A DNA stretch of 64,000 bases from Neoceratodus forsteri (GCA_016271365.2 CM057459.1:821621001-821685000), one strand, 5' to 3'; positions 31,190 to 42,779 are shown, counted from the stretch's first letter. Numbers and translations: made by a program. Notes: generated from the letters alone by a model not told the origin.

Positions 31190-33650
31190 TAGAGAGCACT
31201 AATTCGCTTTTGAGTTTCATATGGTCTGTCCCTCAACTCAAGAATAATTTTTGTTGCTCTGCGCTGTACTCCCTCCAGTAGTTTGATGTCCCTTTTAAAG
31301 TAGGGGTGCCAGAATTGCACACAGTACTCTAAGTGCGGTCTCACCAGGGACCTGTACAGGGGTAAGATGACCTCCCCACTCCTAGAAGTAATCCCCCTTG
31401 CTATGCACCCTAGCAACCTGTTTGTCTTTGCTGCTGTCTTCCTGCACTAAGCAGAGTGGTTCATCTCCCCAGTTACTAGCACTCCCAGATCCTTCTCCTA
31501 CAGCCAGTAATTGTGTCCTGGGTTCTTGCCTCCTAAATACATCACTTTGCACTTCTTAGCATTGAAACTAAGCTGCCAAGTATGAAACCATTCATCCAGT
31601 TTTGCCCAAATCTTCCTGAAGTACTGTACTTTTGCTCCCCCCATCTACCTTGGCACAAACCTTTGTGTCATCTGCAAAGAGACTGATCTTGCTCTTAATC
31701 CCTACTGCAGTGCCAGCTATGGAAATGTTAAACTGTACCGGTCCCAGCACCAAGCCCTGTGGTACATCACTTGTTACTGCCATGGGACCAAATGCCTCCC
31801 CACTACTACCTTCTGCTGTCTACCCTGCAGCCAGTTCTTGACCCATCAAACCAGTTTCCTCCCTGCTTCCAGACTCTTCAACGTGCAGATCAGCTTACCG
31901 TGTGGCACTGAGTCAAAGGACTTGCTGAAATCCAGGTAGAGGACATCCACCACATGTCCCCTGTCCAGTGCCCTGATAACCTAGTGCTAAAAATCAACCA
32001 AGTTTGTCTGGCAGGATCTGCCTGAGACAAACCCTTGCTGCCTGCTGTCCTGGAGGTTGCTATCCTCAATAAATTGCACCAGCCTTTCCTTGAGGATTGT
32101 TTCCATCAGTTTTCCCAAAATTGCAATAAGGCTTACCATTCTGTAGTTCCCCGGTTTGTCCTTGGCCCACTTTTATGGAGAGGTACTACATGGCTTCCCT
32201 CTAGTCCCTGGGCATGCACCCCGGGTTCAGAGAGGTATTGAACAGGTCCACCAATGGCCCTGCCAGGAACTCTGCCAACTCTCTCAGCACCCTGGAGTGG
32301 ACTCCATCTGGGCCAGGTGCTTGTCCACCTTCAGGGACTTAAGGCCCTCCCTTGCCCTTTCCACCATGATTTCCCCATCCATGGTTGCTTCTACCCCACC
32401 CTGTCCCACTTCACCCTTCCTCTCAGATATGGGCCCAGCCCTCTCCTTGATGAAGACTGAACAGAAGTATTCATTAAGTACTTCTGCCTGCTCAGCCCCC
32501 TTTTCTACCCACCCACTTCCCTTCCTGATCCTGACAATCTGATCCTTCCTCTTCCTCTTCTCTGAGATATATCTGAAGAAGTCCTTTAATCCTCCTTTGA
32601 TCCCCTGTGCTAACCTCCGTTCCTTAGCCGCCTTTGCTTACCTTACCACTCTGCTCACCTCTCTGGATTTCTTCACATATTCTTCTTTGTCTTCTGCCCT
32701 GTTGGATTGCTTGTAGGTACAAAATGCATTTCTCTTTTCCCTCACATTCTCCACTACCTCTCTACTCATCCAACTAGGTTTCTTGGTCCTGGTTTTCTTG
32801 CTGTGGCTCTTGACACAAGTTGCAGTGGCTTTGGTCAGTCCTGTCTTGATGACTGCCCATTTTTGTTCCGTGTCCATTCCTGGGAGGATGCTTGCCATAT
32901 GACTTTCCAGTATGTTTCCCATCCTGCCAAAGTCCACCCTTTTGAAGTGCAGGACACTAGTTTTTCCAGTGGCTACTTCTCTACCCAGGTTGATTGAGAA
33001 CTAAGTGGTCACTGCTTGCCAGAAGTTCCTCCACCCTTACATAACTGACCTGTTTCCCATCTTCTACTACCAGGTCTAGTATAGTCCCCTCCCTCATTGG
33101 CTCCATTACCCTCTGGGTAAGGAAGCCATTCTGGAATGCTTCCAGGAGGATCTGTTCCCTGGTGCAATTGGTTGCTGGGATGCTCCTATCCACCCCGGTA
33201 GATTAAAATCCCCCACCACCACTGTGCTCCCTTTGCCACTATGCTTCCTTATCTGCTCACCCAGTTCCCTGTCAATGTCCTTCTGGGCCGGAGGCCTATA
33301 AACAACCCCCAGACAGATCTTGGTCCCTTTCTGGCTGTGTAGTTGCAGCCAGATTAATTCTGACCTGACCTCCTCACCTTCCTCCCTATTACATCTGATC
33401 CCTTCCCTTACATAAATGGCAATCCCCCAGCCTTCCCTTTATCTCTGTCCCTCTGGAATAGTTTGTACCCTGAGATAGTTATGTCCCAGTCATGGTGCTT
33501 GGTTGTCCACATCTCAGTAATGGCAGCTAAGTCCACCACGCCCTCTGCCATCCCCAGGCTCCTAGCATTTAGTGAAACCATTTTCCATGCTGCACCTATC
33601 CTTCCTGCTTCCTTACCCTTCACTCCAATCCCTATTTCACCTAAGGTCAT
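31190..33650 (-). pseudogene. CR1 ORF2 (broken)
   Basis: The minus strand shows KMVSLNARSLGMAEGVVDLA and AITEMWTTKHHDWDITISGY (33408-33620). Then come REQILLEAFQNGFLTQRVME and GTILDLVVEDG (32981-33193), FGRMGNILESHMASILPGMD (32880-32937), and the reverse-transcriptase blocks SDVPQGLVLGPVQFNI and ISLFADDTKVCAKVDG (31600-31783). MLGCIARGITSRSGEVILPL and VRPHLEYCVQFWHPY (31300-31416) follow. The domain order is normal, but many stops and shifts exist. In this antisense orientation the plus strand shows only pyrimidine-rich shadow frames. Confidence 0.87.
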
Positions 33651-33689
33651 ATTTATCCCTGTGTAGGGGGAGGTCCATGAGACCCCCTG

Positions 33690-34860
33690 TCCTGGTGATT
33701 TCTACCTCCAATGTCTCCCATTAAATAGTTTAAATGATTCCTTTCGTTGATGAAATCTCCCAGCTTCTGCTTCAACACCTGTGAACCTGCGCTGCTGAGG
33801 CGTAATCTATCCCCTGCGTAAAGATCTGTGTTATCCCATGTGCCACCCCAGTCACCCAACAATCCATACCCTTTGTCCCACACCATTCCCTCAGCCACTT
33901 GTTGAAGTCACTGATTCTTCTCTTCCTGCCTGTACTAGCCTTTGGCACTTGCAGAACTTCAGAGAAGGCTACCGTTGTTCCTTTTTTACTGCATAGTTTT
34001 CACAATTCCCTGAAGCTGTCATGTATCTCCTCTATCCTTCTCCCTTCCAGATCATTCATTCCCAGGTGCACCACAATGTGCAGCTTCCCCTCCACCTTCC
34101 CTACATATTTGCCCATATGCTGCTCCACTCTACTCACTGTCACGTCTGTCATGCATTCTACCCAGATATTACTTTTTTTGGCACCCTTTCCCCCACCTTA
34201 TACCCTTAAGTATAGAATGCCCTAGAATTATGACTCTCTGATGCTTTTTCTGCTCACCCTTTTGTTGCCCTCCACTTCCCTGGCCCCCCAACTTGCGAGG
34301 CCCTCTCATCCCCCCTGGCTCATGCCCCCCCCTTTTCCTCCTCTAACCTTTGCCTTGTCCTCTCCCTCCTCACAGCTATGACTGGGATACTGATGTCCAC
34401 CTCCAAATTATTTTCCATCTGTGGAATCTCCCCTATGCACTGACTTGTTGCTCTGTCCACCACGCTACCAACTTCTCTACTATTACTTCCCAATGTCTTC
34501 TCTGAAATGTGGCCCTCCCCAACTCGGACTCCCCTCCTCTCAATAGCCTTAGCCTTCCCTGGGCTGCCTGCCACTTTCCCCTTCCTTCTGTCTCCTTGCT
34601 ACTTCCTTCCTTCCCTCCAGAGAGACTGCATCACCATCACCTTGCTGCCTCCCCTTGCCAAAGTGTCTTCTTGGTGTACTGCCTACTGCCTCCCCGCTGT
34701 ATACATTTTCCCCTGTAGCATCCTCTCCCTGCTTCTTCACTGTAGCTTCCCTCCTCTTTGCTATCTGGTCTTCTGGACTAGCCAACACTGAGAATCTGTT
34801 TGCAGTGCTAATCTCCTTTCCTTGAATGAGTCCAGTCTCCCTTCCCACAGGCTTATATCT
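33690..34860 (-). pseudogene. CR1 ORF1, central and esterase part
   Basis: Blocks on the minus strand are ISTANRFSVLASPEDQIA (about 34770-34830), a basic/polar linker, then HIVVHLGMNDLEGRRIEEIH (about 34020-34085). GLLGDWGGTWDNTDLYAGDR and LRLSSAGSQVLKQKLGDFIN (33740-33880) follow. HLGMNDLE corresponds to the G-x-N-D block of SGNH hydrolases. The final DGLHLS block reads DRLRLS here, so the catalytic histidine of this block is missing. Confidence 0.75.
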
Positions 34861-34887
34861 TTGCTCTGAGCCAGTCTATGTCATGCT

Positions 34888-35050
34888 CCTTATTAATATT
34901 ATTTAAATTTTGGTGACCGGGTGGGCCCACTGAGACAGAAACAAAACCCTTTTCATGGGTGACCCGGAATTAATTACATACATCTATAAACATAACAAAA
35001 TACATATGTCATTTCACTTTAACAGTCAATATTGTGCCTGACCCTCCTCC
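34888..35050 (-). mobile_element. L2-clade LINE 3'-end fragment
   Basis: AT-rich tail, then GACCGGGTGGGCCCACTGAG, ACAGAAACAAAACCC and TTTTCATGGGTGACCCGG. Read on the minus strand this is CCGGGTCACC, then AAAAGGG, then CAGTGGGCCCACCCGGTCAC, then a TTTAAATAATA-type tail. Paired CCGGG/CCCGG stems followed by an A/T tail are the L2-clade 3' terminus. It sits inside the CR1 ORF1. Confidence 0.65.
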
Positions 35051-35086
35051 ATTCATCTCTTTCTTCCCTTGGCTGCCTACCGGGTC

Positions 35087-35502
35087 ATAATGTCACACAC
35101 TTAATAGCATACGACATTATGGTTAAACCAGTGCAGCGTAGTATGCAAGCGTAAATGTTGCAATGCCATGTATACTGCTGCATGTGGTATTGCACCATTA
35201 GTATTTACCCAGGCAGAAGATAAGACCTCTGCTGGGAGTGGGTTCCATCGAGCAGCTGTCATGTCTGAGCCACAGCAGCAGGAACCCAGGCGCTGCGTCT
35301 GGGACTGGGTTTGATTCCCAGTCCCAGAAACGTTTATGTTTTTTGTGACTTGTGCTCTCCCCGAGTTGAACTCCCCCGGAGTTGAGAATCTTTATTTGGG
35401 GATTCGGGAAAAAAGACTTATGCCTCATGGCAGAAATCGCACTGTATTGGCAGCATGATTTTGCCATGCGGCATAATGTCTTGCGACATTATGACCCCGT
35501 GC
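35087..35502. mobile_element. 416-bp element with 11-bp flanking repeat, inverted ends and a tRNA-like T arm
   Basis: CCCTTGGCTGC flanks the segment at 35076-35086 and 35503-35513. Inside, GGGTCATAATGTC near the left end (35092) is matched in reverse by GACATTATGACCCC near the right end (35485-35498). A second ACATTATG word lies just inside each. The middle contains CTGGGACTGGGTTTGATTCC followed by CAGTCCCAG, an excellent tRNA T-arm/B-box match with a 7-base loop. Inverted ends argue for a DNA transposon and the T arm for a SINE-derived part, so it may be composite. Confidence 0.6.
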
Positions 35503-35599
35503 CCCTTGGCTGCATTCGCTTGTGTGGTCCTCTTGCTGTCTCACCTAGTTCCTCCTTATTTTTTTCTGTTTTTAGCTCTTTTGGATACCTCATTAGGTT

Positions 35600-35810
35600 T
35601 CCCTCCTGGCTGTGTTCCCTCCTATTCTGTCTCCTCCATGCCTCCAGTACTGTCCTCAATCACTCTATTTCCTGCTTGAGCTGGTCTACCTGCCAACATA
35701 CCCTACAACCCCCTGCCCTTCAAGCCACTCCCAGGAATATGGCTGCTCCACATCCTGGGCAACATACAACCCTTCTCATCTCCAGCTCTATTTGACTGCC
35801 TCTGCACATC
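35600..35810 (-). pseudogene. CR1 ORF1 N-terminal zinc-finger region
   Basis: The minus strand at about 35650-35790 reads RRVVCCPGCGAAIFLGVA, a stop, RAGGCRVCWQVDQLKQEIE. The C-x2-C ... C-x2-C spacing matches the ORF1 start of the other CR1 (MGVVQCSGCGAAVF and QCCPICRHL at 56962). CR1 ORF1 proteins carry such a zinc-binding module followed by a coiled coil. It is separated from the rest of ORF1 by the insertions at 34888-35513. Confidence 0.72.
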
Positions 35811-36060
35811 CTCTCCTCCATTATCCTGGTCCTTCCCCACTCTATGGAACCCTTCTCCCACCTTGGACTACCTATGTCTTTAAAGGAAATATACAGCCCT
35901 CCCAGTTAGGCCGTTCCCTGTCTACCAGTGTAGCTCGATGTCTGCTGTCCTCCCTTCTGACGCCCTGCAGACGCTACTCAAGATGCTACACTCCTGCTTT
36001 GTGGCACTCAAGATTCAGGGTCACTCAAGCTTCAGGGTCACTTGGTCCCCTTTGAAATTT

Positions 36061-36500
36061 AAATGGATCCCAGCACCACTATTGGCTGGTACAAGTCACG
36101 TGACCCCCTTTTCCTTCCTATGTAATTCCCAACCTCTTCCTCACTCGGTTAAATGCCCCCTCCTCCTAGCCAAGACAAAATAATTTGTTTTGCAGTTGCA
36201 CTGTTTAAATCACACAGCACACAATGCAATCTCATTAAATGCTACCTCAATCCTAAAAAAAAGAAACAGCAAAGAGAAAGTACTTATCTTCTAGCTCCAG
36301 CTGTTTGCCTCCCTCTGCAGAGTTTCAACTCCAACTGAAAGCAAACAATGTAAATTGCTCTGTCACATCTGTCCAATCTTTGGAAAAATTATAGCCATGA
36401 GCAGAGTTTTTCACAAAGAACAGATAAACTGATTGAGCACTGTAAGCAATGTTGATGCAGTGTTAAGAAAGTACATGAATCTAGGTGATGGACACAAGTG
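36061..36500. other. No gene seen
   Basis: Probably includes part of the CR1 5' UTR at its left side. No motif is recognised in the remainder. Confidence 0.4.
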
Positions 36501-36502
36501 AA

Positions 36503-38340
36503 ATATTTATTTATTTATTTATTGCAATTGTTTCACAAGGAAAGGCACACTGAGCAAAACAATGCTTGTCTCCCGGTGCTACCTGGGGAAGGGGTACACA
36601 GGGAGGATAACATGCAGGTTATCACAATAGAGATAACATTAATTAGATGTAAAGAGTTACATACACAATAAAGATACATGAAACAGATATACTGTAGCTT
36701 TGAATTACTTGGTTACAGCATTGGGCAAACATTCAGTAATAAGCATAAACCAGTGTATACTTCAAGTTGAAACATACAACCTATCTACATCGAGTAAAGA
36801 TTGTTGCTGAGACTGCAGTCTAAGCAGGACATGAAGTGCCTTTGGGTATATAAGCCAGCTTCCAGAGAAGGGTGTGCCACTGGTAGGCATGGGAATAGAT
36901 AGGGGGAGGGAGCCATTTATTTAGGAGTGCAGGCACAGTTTACAGCGAGGTAGTTTGCCAGTGCAGCTGATAGGGAATAGGTAGAGGAGGAGTGTTGGAT
37001 TTGGGGTGGGAAAGCATTCCAGAGTTTCGGGAAATGGTGAGAGAAAGCTGTTGTTCCAGCTGAGGTCTTACAACTGGGAATGTTTAGTAGATGGGTGTCA
37101 AGGGATAGGAGGGAGTGAGGTGGAGTGGCAGCCGACAACAGTGAGGAGGAGAGGTAGGAGGGGAGGGTGCCAAGCCAGAATTTTGAGACAAACTTGAAGC
37201 AGTGTTGTAGTCATCGATTTTCGAGGGATGGGAAGGCCAGGGAATGGTAAAGTTCAGAGTGGTGGGAGCGACAGGGAGCATTGAGGGAGAAGTGGCAGAA
37301 GGTATTGAAAAGGGGGTCTAGCTTGGATAAAGTGGCTTTAGGTGCTGCGTTGTAGACTATGTCGCAGTAGTCAATCGAGGGAAGGATCATCTTCTGCACT
37401 AGTTCCCGTCTAACCAAGAATGGGAGGTAAGAGTGGTTCCTGTAGAGGGCACCTAGCTTGGGGCAGAGTTGTTTTATGAAAGCATCAATGTTATCAGAGA
37501 ATGTAAGGTGGCGGTCGAGCCATACCCCTAGATAACAGAAGGAAGCAATGTCCTCCAGAGTAGTCCCATCCAGTGTGTGGAAGGACGGGAGCGAGGTGAG
37601 TCAGAATAACCTCTGACAAGTGCCGAAGGACATGGTAATGGTCGTTTTAGCATTGAGCGTGAGTTGGTGTGACCTGAACTAGAGTTGAACTTTATTGAAA
37701 TCGGTCTGGAGGTTGGATGCTACTTCATCCAGGGAGGAGCCAGAGGCGGACAGGATGATGTCATCAGCATACATGTGTATAGATGAAGCTGTGCAGATTT
37801 GAGGCAGGTTGTTAAGAAAAATGTAGAACAGGATGGGGCCAAGGACTGATCTTGGGTGACACCAGTGGTCACGGGGAGATGGGGGGATGTAGCATCTGCA
37901 ATTCATACTGATTGTGTTCTTCCTGAGAGACAGGCCCTGAACCATTTAGTAGCTGAGGCAGTGAGGCCAGCATCCGAGAGGCCAGTTATTAGCAAGAGGT
38001 GGGATACAGTGTTGAATGCTTTAGCGAGATCGACAAATATAGCCGATGAGAACTGGCCCCTATCCATGCCAGAGAGGATGAAGTCAGTGAGCCTTAGCAA
38101 GAAGGAAGCAGTGGAGTGGCCCTGTCTGAACCCAGAATGAAATGGTGTGAAGAAGTTTGAATCAGAGAGGAAGGAGGTAAGTTGGGTGAGTACTAGGTGC
38201 TCTTGTAGCTTGGCCAGGACCGGGAAAAGAGAGATAGGGTGGTAGTTTGCAGAGGGTGGGTTGCCCCCTTTAGGAAGGGGGATGACAGTGGGATATACTG
38301 ATGAATGAGACAGGGACTGGATGGAATAGACATTCTCTGA
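36503..38340 (-). mobile_element. L2-like LINE, minus strand, 5'-truncated
   Basis: It begins at its 3' end with (TTTA)n at 36505-36525 and the GTTTCACAAGGAAAGGCACA block shared with 11136 and 23962. Protein blocks appear up to 38340, where the element is truncated at the start of the reverse transcriptase. The protein type differs from CR1 (SGFRQGHSTASFLLRL, DLAKAFNTVSH, MYADDIILSASGSS) and resembles the L2 group. It is not the same subfamily as the element at 6830-8506. Confidence 0.82.
36917..38335 (-). pseudogene. L2-like reverse transcriptase and C-terminal region
   Basis: Blocks from right to left: TVIPLPKGGNPPSANYHPIS (about 38250), LFPVLAKLQEHLVLTQL, SGFRQGHSTASFLLRLTDFI, AIFVDLAKAFNTVSHLLLI (38000-38050), MYADDIILSASGSSLDEV (about 37740), TTLEDIASFCYLGVWLDRHL (about 37530), LVQKMILPSIDYCDIVYNAA (37350-37400) and KTSAGTTAFSHHFPKLWNAF (about 37020). 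Frames switch at several points. The ADD active site is preserved, but the gene is 5'-truncated and shifted. Confidence 0.83.
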
Positions 38341-38688
38341 AGGAAAAAAACCTTTTGTAACCCATTTTCTTCCCAGTCAACTATTATACATAGAGTTATT
38401 AAGGAGAATTAGAACATTGTTTTAACAGACTCAGTCCTACCAGTACTGATGCCAGAACATCCCAGGGTGGTGTTCAGATGACGGAGGAACTGCAAGGTTA
38501 TGTTATATTCTCTGCAACAGAGCCAGCTTGTGACCATTGCGTACCCCAACATCCACATGGTATATGGTAATTATATGTTTTGCAGATTGGCAGTTAAGGA
38601 GACTCTTGATAGAATCATCCACATTAAAATTATGTCAGTTACTTCTTTCATCATATGTATTAATACTAGTATAGTTTCTTTAGCTGTT
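38341..38688. other. No gene seen
   Basis: No coding motif or repeat is recognised in this 350-bp stretch. Confidence 0.4.
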
Positions 38689-38835
38689 TAGAAACATAAA
38701 CTCAGAAAATCTGTTGGCAAATAATGGTAATTTGGCCCACCCATTCTGTCAATTTTTGTGTGCATATGATGTTACCACAAACCCTATCTGATCTCTGGCT
38801 ATTGCCCATCCTACAGCTGACCTCTTTTTTTAGCA
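38689..38835 (-). mobile_element. CR1 3' UTR fragment
   Basis: TAGAAACATAAACTCAGAAA is followed by TTGGCAAATAATGG, TTTGGCCCACCCATTCTGTC and ACCCTATCTGATCTCTGG. This is the diverged 3' UTR of the octamer-tailed CR1 group, with no coding part. Confidence 0.65.
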
Positions 38836-39205
38836 ATAAAAGTGTAAAAAATAGGTAATACTAGTAAGGTGCTTAGGGTTCTTATGTGTTGTATTTGTTA
38901 TGCCATATGTGATGTTTTAAGTTGTTCATGTTAGCCACCACTTCTCATCATGATAAGACTGGTCTTCAGCTGCTATATATTCCTGATGTCTTGAGGACCT
39001 GTATCATACTGATAAGTTAACATGTGTGAATGGAGAAAATCTCCTGGTGACTGTGAGCTGACATTAGAAAACAATGAACTCTGTTTTCATCACACTCATG
39101 TTCGTGATGTACATTTACTGTTATAAATTCAGTTGTATTTGTAGTGTGGCTGAAGTAGAAACTGTTGAATAACTAAGCAATACATTTGTATTATGTTAAC
39201 TATAT

Positions 39206-41390
39206 GGGACATAGATGCATAGATACAGATGGCAGATGAGGTCATTTGTCCCACCTAGACTGCCCAGTTGTGCATGTAATTTTGCCTCTTCAAACTTCTC
39301 TTGAACTGGGTTGTCCCTTCTCCCAACTGCAAGGATCTCCTGATGCCTATCCCATGCATTCTTGAATCCTGTAATTGTTTGAGCCCCCATCACCTCCTCT
39401 GGCAGGGTGTTCCACTAGTCCACCACCCTTTCTGTGAAGAAATACTTCCTCATGTTACCGCTGAGCCTTCCTCCCACAAATTTCATCCCATGACCCCTAG
39501 TCTTGGAACATCTCTTCCTCTGAAAAATGGTGTTTTCCTGCACCTTGCTCCTCCCCGTGAGGTTCTTGTATGTCTCTATCATATCACCCCTCTCCTTTCT
39601 CTCCTCCATGGAGTAGATATTCATGTCATTCAGCCTGTTCTTGTAGGACTTGTGATGCAAACCCTGTACCATCTTGTTTGCCCTCCTCTGAGCTGTCTCC
39701 ACCCTGTCTATATCCATACATAGCTAAGGCCTCCAGAAATGGACACTGTACTCCAGATGTGGCCTCACTAATGTCTTGTACAATGGAATTATGACATCCC
39801 TTTTCCTTCTGGTAATGCCCTTGCTTATGCATCCCAGTATTCTATCTGCTTTATCTACCACCTTGCTGCACTGACACTCAACCTTTAGGTCATCAGAGAT
39901 GATAACCCCTAGATCCCTTTCCTGCTTGGAGCATGCTATATCCTTCCCCCCAGCTGATATGTTGTTCCAGGGTTTTTGTACCCCACGTGCATTATTCTGC
40001 ACTTTTTTGCATTAAATCTCAACTGCCACATCCTTGACCATTTCTCAAGCTTCTGCAGGTCTCTCCTCATTCTATCCACTCCCTCCAGCATGTCCACTCT
40101 GTTACAGAGTTTTGTGTCATCAGCAAACAGGGAAATTCTCCCTTCTATGTTATCCATAATGTCACTGATAAAAATGTTGAAGAGAACCGGACCCAGCACT
40201 GATTCCTGTGGTACTCCACTCCACTGGTTACCCTTCCCGCTGTGGAGTGACAGCCATTTACCACCATCCTTTGTGTCCTGTCATCCAGCCAATTCCCCAC
40301 CTACTGCACTACTATCCTACCCACACCCATATTGCCCAGCTTTTTTAACAGCCACCTATGGGGCACAGTGCCAAAGGCCTTACTGAAGTCCAGATAGGCC
40401 ATGTCCATTGCCCCCCACCCCAATCCTACTACCTTGTCGCCCAGTCAAAAAACATCAATGAGGTCAGTCTGGCAAGACCTCCCCCCAGTAAAACCATGCT
40501 GCCTTGGGTCCTGTAGACCACTGACCACAAGGTGTTCCACTACTCTCTCCTTCAGTAGTGCTTCCATAATCTTCCCCACTACAGAGGAGAGGCTGACTGG
40601 TCTGTAATTTCCTGCTTTCTCTCTGTTCCCACTTTTGTATAAGGAGAATACATCAGCTGTTCTCCAGTCTTTGGCCACCTCACTTGTTTCCAGTAATTGG
40701 CTAAACAGGGTCACCAAAGGTTCAGCCACCACTTCTCTGAGCTCCCTCAGCAACCTGGGGTGCACTCCATTAGAGTCCATAGCTTTATCAACTCTTATTC
40801 CTTCCAGTTCCTTTAGGACCCTTTCCCTTCAAAAGGAACGTGTATCCATTTCTGTGCCCATCACCCTCTCTGTACTCACTTCTGGCCCACCACCCATCCC
40901 TTCTACTGTAAAGACTGAGAGAGAGGAAATATCTGTTTAGTATGTCTGCTTTACTGTTGTTATCCTCAACACTACTCTTACCCTCACCCTTTAGTCTCAC
41001 TATCCCTCCTTTTGCCTTCATTTTTTCACTTGTATACCTGTAAAAGATGTTGCTCCTCTAACCATGGTTTTCACAACATGCTCCTCTGTCTAAGCTTTGG
41101 CTTCCCTTGCTGCCCTCCCTGCTTCCCTTTGCTTCTCCTGGTACCTCTCCCTATCCCCTTCTGCCTATGTCTTTTTGTATTGCTTGAATGCAGTCCTTTT
41201 GGCTTTCACTTTCTCTGCTGCTTCCATGGAATACCATAAATGTTTCCTCTTTCTTTTCACCTTGCTAGCCTGCTTAATGCATAATTGTGTTTCCCTTGCT
41301 ATCCATGTTTTAAATACAGTCCACTGTTCCTCCACTCCTAATTCCTTCACCATTCCATCTAGTGCTTCTTCAGCCATGAAATTAAAATCA
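39206..41390 (-). mobile_element. CR1-type LINE, minus strand, with target duplication
   Basis: The element runs from the octamer-like tail (GACATAGATGCATAGATACA) to a 5' truncation in the endonuclease C-terminal part. GTTAACTATAT precedes it (39195-39205) and GTTAACATAT follows it (41391-41400), which fits a 10-11-bp target duplication. Inside are the C-terminal region (39415-39717), reverse transcriptase (39936-40780) and linker (40788-41398). No other element interrupts it. Confidence 0.85.
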
Positions 41391-41398
41391 GTTAACAT
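39415..41398 (-). pseudogene. CR1 ORF2, reverse transcriptase to C-terminus
   Basis: Minus-strand blocks: VKRKRKHLWYSMEAAEKVKA (about 41230), NGVHPRLLRELREVVAEPL, YRPVSLSSVVGKIMEALLK, HGFTGGRSCQTDLIDVF (40445-40780), LGPVLFNIFISDIMDN, ISLFADDTKLCNRVDML (39936-40199), RRANKMVQGLHHKSYKNRL and GDMIETYKNLTGRSKVQENT (39415-39717). The GPDGIHPR block reads MDSNGVHPR. The ADD active site is intact. Several shifts and stops between the open segments show it is inactive. Confidence 0.87.
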
Positions 41399-41400
41399 AT

Positions 41401-42536
41401 TTCAATATTTAATATTTAGATAGATTCCTGTGTAAATTATTATATACTAGTAGTAATACATACATTAATTTTTAATGAGCTAGATTGAAAAGTCTCCTGT
41501 TTTGGTGTTAGTAGTCAGATGGTTAAGACATAACCAGTTGAGGACTATAAATGCAGATGTCAGTCTTAGATGAGTAACCCTTGAAAAAGCACCTGGAAGT
41601 GAGAAATAATGCAGTGTGGGGGGCCATTTTGTGATTGTATTTGACTGTGGCACCTTTGTATGATTTTACATGAGTAATAAACATTTTATTATTATATACA
41701 CTGCTTCATGTCTTCGTATAAGCGGTATGGTGGGTGCTTATCCCCTCTTTTGCTTTAAACCAGTTTTTTCTAGTTTTGTTAGATACCAGGATACATTTAC
41801 ATTGAACATGCATGGCAGATGTCAAGTACTGTATATACCTGTAATAGTGGAGAAGTTAAAAACATCCCATTTTCAAATGTTTATAGGAAACAGTTTTTTG
41901 CACCTCTAATAGCCTTCCTAGTTTCTTTTTTGTGTCTGTCTAATATTCAGAAATGTTTTGCCCTGTTTTCTGAAATTAGTCATCTAATTGTTTGCATTTG
42001 TAACTATGTGTAATTCCTTTCTCTTCAGCAGTGCTGTTTTATCTGTTCCTTCCTACTCCATGAACAGTGTATGACTTCAGAAATACCATTCCATGTCATT
42101 CAGATGAACTGCATGGAATGTTATTACTAATGTCACTGAATGTCTTAGAGATATGAAATGAAACAACAGTGGATGCTCAGGAGAGTGGAATTCTATGTAG
42201 AGCTGAGGACACCCCAAAACTAATTTATTTATCAATACTCGGTCAAAGGATATCAGCATACATAACTGGCATGGAAAGGAAAATGGAATCACAGATAATA
42301 AAGTGCAGTTGTTTCCTATATCTGTTAAGCATTTCTAAACCAAATCTCTCCATGTTAAGTAGTGGCAGAAATGTGAGTAACTTTTGTAACTGTTTTCCCT
42401 GTAATGGTGTTCCAACATTTTCATATGGATTATGAAAATAATAACAGTTTTTGTTTTGAAAGATCCCTTTTTATGTTTTCTATGATGAACAATGCAGTGT
42501 ACTCCTTAAACAGAGGAGTATGGTGTTTTTAATATA
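41401..42536. other. No gene seen; part of a short dispersed repeat at 41768-41830
   Basis: AT-rich, low-repeat sequence. Apart from the segment shared with 30811-30880 I recognise nothing here. Confidence 0.4.
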
Positions 42537-42542
42537 GAGGAT

Positions 42543-42702
42543 AATGGATAGGTATCAGTTAACAACAATGCTGTGTTCACTTTGCGAGGTTGCCATGACA
42601 ACATGGTAAACCTCGAGAGTGAAGCTCGAGAGGTTTACTGTTAGCATGGCAACCTTGGGAAGTGAAATCAGCAATGTTGTTAACTAATGCCCATCCATTA
42701 GC
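42543..42702. repeat. 160-bp palindromic MITE-like element
   Basis: GTTAACAACAATGCTG at 42558 is answered in reverse by CAGCAATGTTGTTAAC ending at 42684. The arms extend inward through GAGGTTGCCATG and GGTAAACCTC and outward through TAATGGATAGG/CCATCCATTA. Most differences are transitions. TATAG lies just outside on both sides (about 42533-42537 and 42706-42710), a possible target duplication. No coding content is seen. Confidence 0.75.
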
Positions 42703-42779
42703 TTTTATAGTGTTTGGCCACCAGTTTCTCTGGTTGAGTTCAGACCTTCGGCAACATTATACATTAGCAGTTTCTGTAA

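Larger units (their letters stand above)
31190..36060 (-). mobile_element. CR1-type LINE, minus strand, ORF1 and ORF2, interrupted
   Basis: From right to left: ORF1 N-terminal zinc-finger region (35800-35600), an interruption (about 34888-35513), the rest of ORF1 (34860-33700), ORF2 endonuclease (33650-32640), reverse transcriptase (32600-31590) and the start of the C-terminal region. It is cut at about 31190 within ETQKRISAL. By sequence it is closer to the plus-strand copies at 5290 and 48720 than to the octamer-tailed copies. Confidence 0.85.

Noticed and set aside
34507..36055. Long plus-strand open frames (for example 35382-35795 and 35612-36055)
   Set aside because: They lie antisense to CR1 ORF1 and are pyrimidine-rich shadows without motifs.
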